This document shows positions 36,825 to 45,201 of a DNA stretch of 55,326 nt, piece after piece. Under the pieces are notes generated by a model. That model saw nothing but the letters and a program-made list of their open reading frames with translations. It did not search any database and was not told where the DNA came from. The position numbers were made by a program, and so were the translations under genes. The DNA comes from Bacteroidales bacterium (GTDB taxonomy: Bacteria > Bacteroidota > Bacteroidia > Bacteroidales > Dysgonomonadaceae): the NCBI GenBank assembly GCA_012838585.1, contig DUPB01000259.1, positions 1 through 55,326 of the forward strand, given 5' to 3'. Positions within the stretch are counted from its first letter, which is position 1. The number at the start of each line of letters is the position of its first letter.

Positions 36825-39821
36825 TTAGTTTGCCTGTTTTTCTAGCGTGAACTCCACCGGGATGCCGTGCTGGCACGTGACTGACAGTATCGTGTTGTTT
36901 CCCGAAACCTGGAGGTCTAGGGCTGCGATTTCGGTGACCGGCTTGTACCGTCCTTTCAGGGTAAGTCGTTTGGTAACCGGCTGGCACTCCTGCGCGGTGG
37001 TATACTTGTATTCGCCCAGGTAGAGGTCCGGGTCGCATACGCTCAGGTGAACCCGGTTGCCTTTAGGTTGTATCATCACCATCACCTCCTTGTCGCAGGC
37101 GGCGAGGTACTCGTCGTCCTCTCCTTCCAACTCGTCGAAGATGGCGTATCCCCTTGCGTTGCTATCGTCATCTTTTACGATATGTGCCGCGGAGTCATGT
37201 TTTAACACGCTATATCCCGTTTGCCCCCTTTGTAATGCCCTCAACTGCGAGCGGGTCGCATCCATCACGATCATATACTCGTACGATTCGTTGTTGGGTG
37301 CCGTCCCATGGTCGATATATGCGGTGGCGAATTTACCCTCGGTAGGTTGCATCCGCTTGTTTTCCCGCGACTGCTGCGCTTTTTTCTCGATCACAAGCGA
37401 TTGTCCTGCCGGGATGTAGTAATGCTCTCCTGTCAAGCTTACAATAAGCTGGGCCTCGCTCTCCCCTTTGTTGACCTCTTTCCTGTAGGGGAAAGCCGAT
37501 GCCTTTTCCTGGTTGATGACGATGGTTTCGCCCTCATCCCACAGCGCCTGTTGGAAGAGCGTGGTCTCGGTGGGGTATTCCCCGTTATCGTTGCCGATAG
37601 CAGAGCCCAGGGCGATGATCTTGTTGCCAAAGGCGAAGGCCGACTTCCGGGCATGGAATGAGGGGGTGAACCGCTCACGATCCCGCTCGCCCAGCTTCAT
37701 CGCGAACATGCCAAACTCGCCGTCATTCAGGCGTGAAGCGCCGGCGAAGGATTCGGGTTGACGCAGCATATCGCTGCCCCGCAGGGGGGATTCCAAAAGC
37801 TCCAGAGGCAGGTGGATGGTGGTCGTTCCAGGGTTCCTGTTCCAGTCCCATCCCGCTTCGCTGTATCGGCTTGCTTCCTCTGTCACTGGACGCCCTTTGT
37901 GCTGGGGTTCAGGCGTGCGGGTCCCGATTATCTGGATAGACCCGTAGCTCTGGTACCTGCCAAACCGGTTGTCGCGGGTATAGAGCTCACTTCCCCACAC
38001 GTTTTGGGTAAATCCTTTCATGCTGACCTTCTTGTCGTTGTATCGGTAAACCCCTTGCGACGCGTGGTTGTAAACGTAGAAGCCCGTGGGGGGTTTATTG
38101 GCGGTAATCCCTGCCTCCCGGAAGGAACGCTCCAACCGCTCGTCGATCGTGTATTTCCTCAACCCCTCCATCAGTCTTAGGTACTCGCCCGCCAGCTCCC
38201 TATCCGGTTGGAGAGGCACCATGGCCGCGTAGGCAAAGGCCAGCACTTCGCTCTTATTGATGGCCCCGTTAAAGGGGTGTCTCCCCGAATTGCCTATGCC
38301 CCAGTCCCTCGTGTTGGACTGCCTGGCGATGGTGAGCAGGGCATGTTTAAATACCTCGAACGCCTCTTGGGTAAGCGTGAATTGGGTGTTATTGACGTGG
38401 CTAAGGTAAACTCCCAAGCTGGCGAAACCGGGAACGGAGTAAGCGGGGTAATGCCCCCCATGGTGGAAAGCGGTGCCGTCTACCTTGATACCCCCGATGG
38501 TACCCGGGGAGTACTGTAGGGAACCGTTTACCCAACGGGCCAGAGATTTCAAATTCCTGAATCGCTCGTTCTCGTTGTCGGGCCAAAGCGCACAGGTCAA
38601 CCGGGGGATCAGCAGGGTGTTCCAGGAGTCGGTAATCTCGTCCCTTACACGGTTGTAGGGTGCACGCGTCTCCTGCAAGCCACTCCAGTAAGTCACGGCT
38701 TTGCGCGTCTCCTCCCAAATATCTGCCTCCCTCAGCACATCTTCCATCCACCAGATGGCCCCGTAGAGGTCGCGAATCTCGTAGCCGTAGTGGTGATTGG
38801 TACCCATCCCGCTCTCGAAGGCGAACCCCTGGTTGAGCATGTAACGGACGGTTTTCACGAACTCTTTCTTGGCACTTTCGTTCCCATCCGCGTACCAGCT
38901 CCGCGATAGCAGGTCGAGTAGCTTATTAAGCTGTCCGTAACTGACATCACCGGGGAGCAGGTTGTCTTTCTGCATCAGGGGGGCTCCACGTTTGGCATCG
39001 TCCGATATGGCGAAGAGCGTGGTAAGTCGCTGCAGTTCCTCCTTCTCTTTGTCTGATAACCCCCGTTTCTTCAACGACCCTTTCGTATTTTCGTAAACGA
39101 GGTTCAGCTGTCCCAGCTCTATGGGCGAAAGGCGAGCCGGTACGGGAATGCCGTGCGGCTGCTGTTCCCACTGGTAAAGTAACCCCCAGTGCCAAAGGGC
39201 CCGTGTTAGGTGGCGGTTGTTGTCGGGTATCTGCGCGTCAGGTGTGGTTCGATGTTCCAGCTGGTTAGAAAATTCCAAGCGGTCTAGCCAGACCTTTCCC
39301 GAGGAAACGCCTTCGGGCGATTCTATCTCCATGGTAACCACATCTTGCTGGGTCGTTTTGCCTCCTTGGGGGGTCCACATGTCGCTGTACGCGATCCAAG
39401 CAGCCCGCCACCCCGTGAAGTTCATGTTGAAGTTGAACGTGTAGCACGCGTTACCTTCTTTATCCTTGAAGGTAAACACCAAGGGGCTGCTCAGGGGTTC
39501 TTCGTTATGTATCCAGAGCTTTAGGCCTCCCCTTCGGTTAAACGACTCAACCACTTCGCGGATGCCGGGGTCGCTGAACCGTAGTGATGACTTCTCGGCA
39601 CTCCAACTCCACAAGAGCGATTGATTGCCATCTTTAAAGTACTCGCGGCTTAGCTGCAAGTCACCCGTGTTGCCTACCACGGTTACCGTGGTAGGCAGTG
39701 CAGGGTCCTCAAAGCTCTGGGCGGGAAGCATCCACGCACCGCTCAATAGCACCCAAGCGAGCAGAAGACGATAGAAGTAGGTGTAACCCTTGGATATCTT
39801 CGTGCCGACACCTTGTTTCAT
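36825..39821 (-). CDS. PL8 chondroitin sulfate ABC lyase-like polysaccharide lyase (second copy)
   Basis: ORF start 39830 is GTG overlapping the upstream TGA; ATG at 39821 also possible. FTGWRAAWIAYSDMW, HHGGHYPAYSVPGFASLGVYLSHVNNT, GNSGRHPFNGAINK, SEAGWDWNRNPGTTTIHLP. Confidence 0.9.
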   Translation of the reverse strand: MKQGVGTKISKGYTYFYRLLLAWVLLSGAWMLPAQSFEDPALPTTVTVVGNTGDLQLSREYFKDGNQSLLWSWSAEKSSLRFSDPGIREVVESFNRRGGLKLWIHNEEPLSSPLVFTFKDKEGNACYTFNFNMNFTGWRAAWIAYSDMWTPQGGKTTQQDVVTMEIESPEGVSSGKVWLDRLEFSNQLEHRTTPDAQIPDNNRHLTRALWHWGLLYQWEQQPHGIPVPARLSPIELGQLNLVYENTKGSLKKRGLSDKEKEELQRLTTLFAISDDAKRGAPLMQKDNLLPGDVSYGQLNKLLDLLSRSWYADGNESAKKEFVKTVRYMLNQGFAFESGMGTNHHYGYEIRDLYGAIWWMEDVLREADIWEETRKAVTYWSGLQETRAPYNRVRDEITDSWNTLLIPRLTCALWPDNENERFRNLKSLARWVNGSLQYSPGTIGGIKVDGTAFHHGGHYPAYSVPGFASLGVYLSHVNNTQFTLTQEAFEVFKHALLTIARQSNTRDWGIGNSGRHPFNGAINKSEVLAFAYAAMVPLQPDRELAGEYLRLMEGLRKYTIDERLERSFREAGITANKPPTGFYVYNHASQGVYRYNDKKVSMKGFTQNVWGSELYTRDNRFGRYQSYGSIQIIGTRTPEPQHKGRPVTEEASRYSEAGWDWNRNPGTTTIHLPLELLESPLRGSDMLRQPESFAGASRLNDGEFGMFAMKLGERDRERFTPSFHARKSAFAFGNKIIALGSAIGNDNGEYPTETTLFQQALWDEGETIVINQEKASAFPYRKEVNKGESEAQLIVSLTGEHYYIPAGQSLVIEKKAQQSRENKRMQPTEGKFATAYIDHGTAPNNESYEYMIVMDATRSQLRALQRGQTGYSVLKHDSAAHIVKDDDSNARGYAIFDELEGEDDEYLAACDKEVMVMIQPKGNRVHLSVCDPDLYLGEYKYTTAQECQPVTKRLTLKGRYKPVTEIAALDLQVSGNNTILSVTCQHGIPVEFTLEKQAN
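39671..39697. repeat. 27-bp palindrome (13-bp arms, 1-nt centre) inside PL8 coding region
   Basis: TGCCTACCACGGT-T-ACCGTGGTAGGCA, arms perfectly complementary. Confidence 0.9.
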
Positions 39822-39826
39822 CGTGC

Positions 39827-40186
39827 TCACTTAATGGTGAGGGTGAGCGTTACCGTCTGCTCTTTGCTCCCTTGGTAATTGGTGTTACCTCCCACGAAAA
39901 CCACCTTGTACGTACCCGGGTTACTGTAGCTGTAGCTGTAGGTGAAGAGCTCGTTTCGCATGTTCTTGATGCTCGCACCGTACGAATCGGGGTAACTCTT
40001 GCCTTCTTCCCCCGAGTAGAAGGTAACCCAGTCGGGGGCGTTAACGATGTTAAATACTACTTCCTCACCAACCGTGTAGGAGGTTTTCTCGGTGGTCACC
40101 GAGAAATCTACCTCCTTCAGGACGTCATCGCAAGAGGCAACGAAGAAGAGGGGAATCAAAAAAAGGATTGTATATAGATGTTTCAT
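39827..40186 (-). CDS. Small lipoprotein with DUF5017/PKD-like domain (minimal surface glycan-binding protein candidate)
   Basis: ORF track start 40234; ATG at 40186 gives signal/lipobox MKHLYTILFLIPLFFVASC. Body VDFSVTTEKTSYTVGEEVVFNIVNAPDWVTFYSGEEGKSY...NPGTYKVVFVGGNTNYQGSKEQTVTLTLTIK. Confidence 0.65.
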   Translation of the reverse strand: MKHLYTILFLIPLFFVASCDDVLKEVDFSVTTEKTSYTVGEEVVFNIVNAPDWVTFYSGEEGKSYPDSYGASIKNMRNELFTYSYSYSNPGTYKVVFVGGNTNYQGSKEQTVTLTLTIK

Positions 40187-40308
40187 ACGATTAGTATATT
40201 TTTTATTTCGGGGTATGGAACTCGCTTTAATCATGTTCTTGTGTGAAAACAGTTTTCATGCTCGTTTCATACGATTATTTTATTTTTATGTTTCGGTGTA
40301 ATAAAGTA

Positions 40309-41880
40309 TTACCATAGCGGGTTCTGCGTGAGCTCGGTGTTGATGGAGAGCTCCCTCACGGGTATGGGAAGGAACTCGTGCTTCTTTTGCGTCCGTTCTG
40401 CGAAAGCGCGGGCCGTGGAGTAGTTGCTACCACCCGGCCATCTCGAATCGTAGGTGGCTTGACCTAAGGCTGCGATCGCGTCGGTGTAAATGCCCCAGCG
40501 CACGAGGTCGTACTTGCGGAGCGATTCGAAGCAAAGCTCACGACCTCTCTCGTCACGAAGTTCTTGCTGGAACTCGGAATAGGATAACCCGGAAAGGGGT
40601 TCAATACCTGCCCGTTCACGGACGATGTTGATTGCCTGGTAAGCAAGGGCAGTAGGTCCTTGGTTGGCTTCGTTCTCAGCCTCGGCAAGCATCAGCAGCA
40701 CGTCGGCGTAGCGAATGAGCGGGTAGTTTATCTGGGTGTAGTTCTTGTGCTTGGGGGTAATGGTCTCCCACTCCCGGCGGAACTTACCGCAAGCGCGCTG
40801 CACGATCTGGTTGGCTCTCCAGTTAACGTACTCGTCCTTATTATTTATTTGATAGGGTGCCATCGAGAGGTCTCGGCGCTTATCAACGTCGTCATACAGG
40901 TCCCACAGGATCAACGAGCCACAATAGAACCAGTAGCTGTAGCCCAACCCCTCGGGTGAACCGTTCCGTTGCACGTTACCAATCACGTTGCCGATGCGAC
41001 TTTCCGTGTAGTTTCCATCCAACTCGCGTGCGCCGATGAACTCCACCTCCCACATTGACTCGTTATATTCCGTGTCGTAGCGGTCGCTTGCCATACATTT
41101 CCACATCTCGTAGACGTCGGGGTTCAGGCTATGTTTGTTGGAGTCTTTCACCGACTTGGCGTAGCGTGCCGCCATCTCGTAGTAGGGCTTGCCACCGTTG
41201 GTGGGGTATCCCGCCCGGGTGAGTGCCACCCTTGCCAATACGCCTTCTACCACGGTCTTTTTCACGTATGAAGGCCGTTTGTCGTACTCCTTGTTATCTA
41301 CCATGGGCAATGCCTCTTCCATCTCATCGATAATCCAATCCAGTGCTTCAGCCATCGGGGTGGCAGGTAACGTGGATTTCGAGACATCCTTGAAGGACTC
41401 CTTCCGAATGGGTACATCCTTCCACGCTTGCACCAGCAAGAAGTGGTAGTAGGCCCTCAGGAATTTGGCCTCCCCTTTGACCCGTGTTTTCACCGATTCA
41501 TCGATATCAGCACCATCTATCCGTTCTATCAGGATGTTTGCGCTTTCGATACCCTTGTAGATCGCGTTCCACGCGTAATAAATATCGGTGTTGCTCGTGT
41601 TGTGGCCGTTTCCGTAAACGTCCGCGGAGGTGTTTGCAGCCGGTCGCGCGTAGAAGCTTAAGTCGTCCACGTTAGAGATCATACAGGAGTACCTATTACC
41701 GTACACGTGCTCCATAGCCAGGGCAGAATAGACCCCCGCCAGCGCCATTTTCGCATCGTTTTCGTTTTTATAAAACTCCTCGGGTGATACGAAGTCGTAC
41801 GCGCGCGCATCCAGAAAGTCGCTACACGCTCCCAAGGTGATGCCAACCACCAGTGTCAATAGTATTATTATTTTTTTCAT
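40309..41880 (-). CDS. SusD/RagB-family outer-membrane glycan-binding lipoprotein
   Basis: Lipobox ITLGAC; PLIRYADVLLMLAEAENEANQ; DERGRELCFESLRKYDLVRWGIY; FLPIPVRELSINTELTQNPLW. Confidence 0.96.
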   Translation of the reverse strand: MKKIIILLTLVVGITLGACSDFLDARAYDFVSPEEFYKNENDAKMALAGVYSALAMEHVYGNRYSCMISNVDDLSFYARPAANTSADVYGNGHNTSNTDIYYAWNAIYKGIESANILIERIDGADIDESVKTRVKGEAKFLRAYYHFLLVQAWKDVPIRKESFKDVSKSTLPATPMAEALDWIIDEMEEALPMVDNKEYDKRPSYVKKTVVEGVLARVALTRAGYPTNGGKPYYEMAARYAKSVKDSNKHSLNPDVYEMWKCMASDRYDTEYNESMWEVEFIGARELDGNYTESRIGNVIGNVQRNGSPEGLGYSYWFYCGSLILWDLYDDVDKRRDLSMAPYQINNKDEYVNWRANQIVQRACGKFRREWETITPKHKNYTQINYPLIRYADVLLMLAEAENEANQGPTALAYQAINIVRERAGIEPLSGLSYSEFQQELRDERGRELCFESLRKYDLVRWGIYTDAIAALGQATYDSRWPGGSNYSTARAFAERTQKKHEFLPIPVRELSINTELTQNPLW

Positions 41881-41894
41881 CTTCGCGTTATTTT

Positions 41895-44800
41895 TTAAAA
41901 TGTTAGGGTTAATGAAGCAGAATAGTTCCTGGAACGGGGATAGGGTGACCAGTCGAAACCGGGTGTCAACACGGAATCACGGGTGGATACCTCTGGGTCG
42001 TTCCCCGAATAGGATGTGAACGTGAGCAGGTTTTCCGCTGAAAGGGAAAGCCTGGCCGATGCGATATGTAACCGCTGTAGTATCGCGGGTTGGAAGTTGT
42101 AGCCCACGGACACCGACTTCAAGCGCAGGAATGAGCCGTCCTCGATGTAGAGGCTGCTATACTCTTGCGAGCCAACTGCTTTCGAGCGAGGCATATTGCT
42201 GGTGGGGTTCTCTTCCGTCCACCGGTTCATGTAGCTGGCAAACATATTGGTGTGCCTTTTCCCCTGCGGGTTCTCGAAGACCATCCGGTTCGCGTTCAAG
42301 ATGTCGTTCCCCATGCTGAACTGGAAGAAGATGCTTAAATCGAAGTTCTTGTACACGAAGCTGTTGTTCAAACCGCCTATCGCGATGGGGTGGCCTTGCC
42401 CAATGACGGTCTTGTCGTCGTCGTTAATTACCCCGTCGTTGTTGATATCGCGGTAGCGGGGGTCGCCGGGTCTCGATTCGCTCGAGTAGACTACCTCGCC
42501 TTTCTTGGGCGTGTAGACCTGCACGCCATTATCGTTCACGGTGATGTCAAAATCCTCCTTCTTATAGGTGCCTTCGTACAGGAAGCCGTACATCAAGCCG
42601 GCGGGGCTACCGATGGGGCTGATGTAGGCCGGCATGGTTCTGTATTTATTGTCCCAGTAGATTGACCGTGTCATCGCGATCTGGTCATCGTTCAGTTTGG
42701 TAATCTCGTTTTTGTTGAGCGAGACGTTGAACGAAGAGGACCATTGAAAGTCGTTCGTCTGTATGTTGTTGGTTTGGATAGAGAACTCGAGCCCCCTGTT
42801 TTGCAGTTCACCGATGTTCATCATAGCCGACGCGTAGCCCGATGAAGGTGCTAAGTCAGCCTGTAGCAACAGGTCGCGCGTGTTCTTCACGTAGTAGTCC
42901 AGCACGATGTTCATCCGGTCATGCCAGAAGGAGAGGTCGACCCCTACGTTATACTGAACGGTGGTCTCCCACTTCAAATTCTCGTTCTGCATGCTGGTAG
43001 GCAGGTAGGAGATCTGCTTGTTGCTGTCGAACGGGTAGTGGTAAGTATCGCCAGTACCCAGCATCCCTCTATAGTCGAAGTTGCCGACACGGTTGTTCCC
43101 GGTCTCCCCGTAGCTTAGGCGGAGGCGCCCGTTGGTGATCAGGTCGCTATCCTTCAGGAAATCTTCGCGGCTAAAGGCCCATGCCAGGGAAGCCGAGGGG
43201 AAGTAACCCCAACGGTTCTTCTTGGAGAACTTCGACGAGCCGTCGGCCCTGAACGAGGCGGTCACGTAGTACTTGTATTTGTAGTTGTAGTTTACCCGAG
43301 CGAGGTACGAGGAGAGCGAGTTGCCCCCTTTCGACGAACCCACGGTGGGGGTAGCGCTGCTTCGTCCGAAGCCGGCCATCTCGAATATTTCGTTGGTGAT
43401 GAAGGTGCTGGTCATATCGTGCGAGTAGAAGTTCTCCTTTTGAAAGGTGACCCCGCCCAACAGGTTCAAGTTGTGGCCATGGTGGCGATATTGGTAGTTA
43501 AGCGTATTCTCGTTCAACAACCGGTTGGTGTTGTTTTGACGGTAGTACGCGTTGATACCCCGGTAGGATGCGTTTTTATCGTGGTAAAAACCGGTTTTCG
43601 TTTTGGAGTTATTGAACTGCTCCACTGTGTAGTTCACCAGCTGATATCCTCCCGTGGCCCTAAATTTCAAGTTCTTTATGATTTCGTATTCGGCCATCCC
43701 GTTGATGCTCAGGTTGTCTGTCGTTGTTTTGCGGTACTCGTTGTAGGCCGATAAGACCGGGTTAAACCGGTAATCTTCAGTCATCTCTACCGCATCGTCA
43801 TAAAGCTCCACCATCAGGTCTTTTCCCGTGGGTGATACGGGGCGGTAGCCCCACACGCTGTACATAAGCGCATGGCTCACCGAAATGGCACCTCCCGTGG
43901 GGTCTGCGCCGTTCCTCTCGGTACGGGTAGCGTTGGTGATGAGGCGCAAGCGCAGCTTATCGTCCATCAATTTTTGGTCCAAGCTAATCCTCCCTTGGTA
44001 ACGGTCCAGGCTCGAGTTAACGATGATACCCTGTTGGTTAAAGTAGGAACCGGAAGCGGAGTACTGCAAGTCACCCTGCAAACCTGATAGGGATAGGTAG
44101 TGGTTGTTGGTTACCGCCGTACGGTAGATAGCGTCTTGCCAATCGTACTCGGGTTCGGTACGGTATGACTCCAAGGTACGACCGTCACGCAGGTAGTTCT
44201 CCGCGAACACCTCATCGTCTGCCATGATCTCTTTTTGCAGCTCCACGAACTGGTAACCGGTCAGCAGCTCCTGTTTTTTAGCCATGCTGCTGATGGTTAC
44301 GTTGGCGTTGTATTCTATCTGAGGACGCCCGGCGGCACCCTTCTTGGTAGAGATGATTACTACACCGTTGGCCCCGCGGGAACCGTAAATCGCGGTGGCG
44401 GAAGCGTCCTTGAGCACGTCGATTGACTCGATGTCATTGGGGTTAAGTGCTCCTAAGTTACTTGACTCCAGTGGGAAGCCGTCTACTACGTAGAGCGGCT
44501 CCGTGCTCTGGGTTAACGAGCCGGCGCCCCGGATGGTGATGCTGAAGTTGTCGCCCAGCCCACCGTCTTTCGATGAAACTTGAACACCGGCGATGCGGCC
44601 GCCTAACGACTGGGTGATGTTGCTTACCGGTAGCTTCACGATCTCCGACAAATCAGCCGATGCAATGGAGCCGGTCAAATCCCTTCGCCTTACGTCGCCG
44701 TAACCCACGGCCACCACTTCGAGTTCCTGAATCTGAACGGCAGCATCACTCAAGACGATGTCGATACGCGTTTGGTTACCCACGGTGATCTCTTGTGTTT

Positions 44801-45032
44801 CAAACCCTATGTAGGAGACCACCAGCACATCGCTGGGACTCGCGCTAAGGGTGTACTCACCGTCGAAATTGGTCACGGCACCTCTTGTTGTGCCCTTTAC
44901 CAGGATGTTAACCCCGGGTAGTGTTTCACCACGATCGTCCGTGATTACCCCGCTCACGTTCACTTGCGCCAGTAGGGTAAACGGTGCCAAAAGCAGCAAA
45001 ACAATCATTGCTTTAAAATTGATAATTTTCAT
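41895..45032 (-). CDS. SusC/RagA-family TonB-dependent transporter
   Basis: 1045 aa; VSGVITDDRGETLPGVNILVKGTTRGAVTNFDGEYTL; PLYVVDGFPLESSNLGALNPNDIESIDVLKDASATAIYGSRGANGVVIISTKKG. Confidence 0.97.
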   Translation of the reverse strand: MKIINFKAMIVLLLLAPFTLLAQVNVSGVITDDRGETLPGVNILVKGTTRGAVTNFDGEYTLSASPSDVLVVSYIGFETQEITVGNQTRIDIVLSDAAVQIQELEVVAVGYGDVRRRDLTGSIASADLSEIVKLPVSNITQSLGGRIAGVQVSSKDGGLGDNFSITIRGAGSLTQSTEPLYVVDGFPLESSNLGALNPNDIESIDVLKDASATAIYGSRGANGVVIISTKKGAAGRPQIEYNANVTISSMAKKQELLTGYQFVELQKEIMADDEVFAENYLRDGRTLESYRTEPEYDWQDAIYRTAVTNNHYLSLSGLQGDLQYSASGSYFNQQGIIVNSSLDRYQGRISLDQKLMDDKLRLRLITNATRTERNGADPTGGAISVSHALMYSVWGYRPVSPTGKDLMVELYDDAVEMTEDYRFNPVLSAYNEYRKTTTDNLSINGMAEYEIIKNLKFRATGGYQLVNYTVEQFNNSKTKTGFYHDKNASYRGINAYYRQNNTNRLLNENTLNYQYRHHGHNLNLLGGVTFQKENFYSHDMTSTFITNEIFEMAGFGRSSATPTVGSSKGGNSLSSYLARVNYNYKYKYYVTASFRADGSSKFSKKNRWGYFPSASLAWAFSREDFLKDSDLITNGRLRLSYGETGNNRVGNFDYRGMLGTGDTYHYPFDSNKQISYLPTSMQNENLKWETTVQYNVGVDLSFWHDRMNIVLDYYVKNTRDLLLQADLAPSSGYASAMMNIGELQNRGLEFSIQTNNIQTNDFQWSSSFNVSLNKNEITKLNDDQIAMTRSIYWDNKYRTMPAYISPIGSPAGLMYGFLYEGTYKKEDFDITVNDNGVQVYTPKKGEVVYSSESRPGDPRYRDINNDGVINDDDKTVIGQGHPIAIGGLNNSFVYKNFDLSIFFQFSMGNDILNANRMVFENPQGKRHTNMFASYMNRWTEENPTSNMPRSKAVGSQEYSSLYIEDGSFLRLKSVSVGYNFQPAILQRLHIASARLSLSAENLLTFTSYSGNDPEVSTRDSVLTPGFDWSPYPRSRNYSASLTLTF

Positions 45033-45111
45033 TTAGATTTGTTTTAGATAAAGAGATTATATGATTACATGTTTCATTCCTCGCTCGCGAAAATAGGAAA
45101 ACAAATCTAAA
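45032..45111. repeat. 14-bp perfect inverted repeat linking the susC -7 box and the susC RBS/start region
   Basis: TTTAGATTTGTTTT (45032-45045) and AAAACAAATCTAAA (45098-45111), separated by 52 nt. Confidence 0.9.
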
Positions 45112-45133
45112 ACATGGGGCAAAATGGTTCAAA
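45102..45133 (-). promoter_or_regulatory. Bacteroidota-type promoter for PUL B susC
   Basis: Minus strand TTTG (45133-45130), 20-bp spacer, TAGATTTG (45109-45102). Confidence 0.72.
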
Positions 45134-45141
45134 AATGGTTC
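45121..45141. repeat. 10-bp direct repeat AAAATGGTTC x2, 11-bp period, straddling the susC -33 element
   Basis: aaaatggttc (45121-45130), a, aaaatggttc (45132-45141). Confidence 0.85.
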
Positions 45142-45201
45142 TGTTTCGTACGGCTTAGAAACTTTAACGTTTTCATGCAAATTTGGATATATGTCTGTAA
45201 A

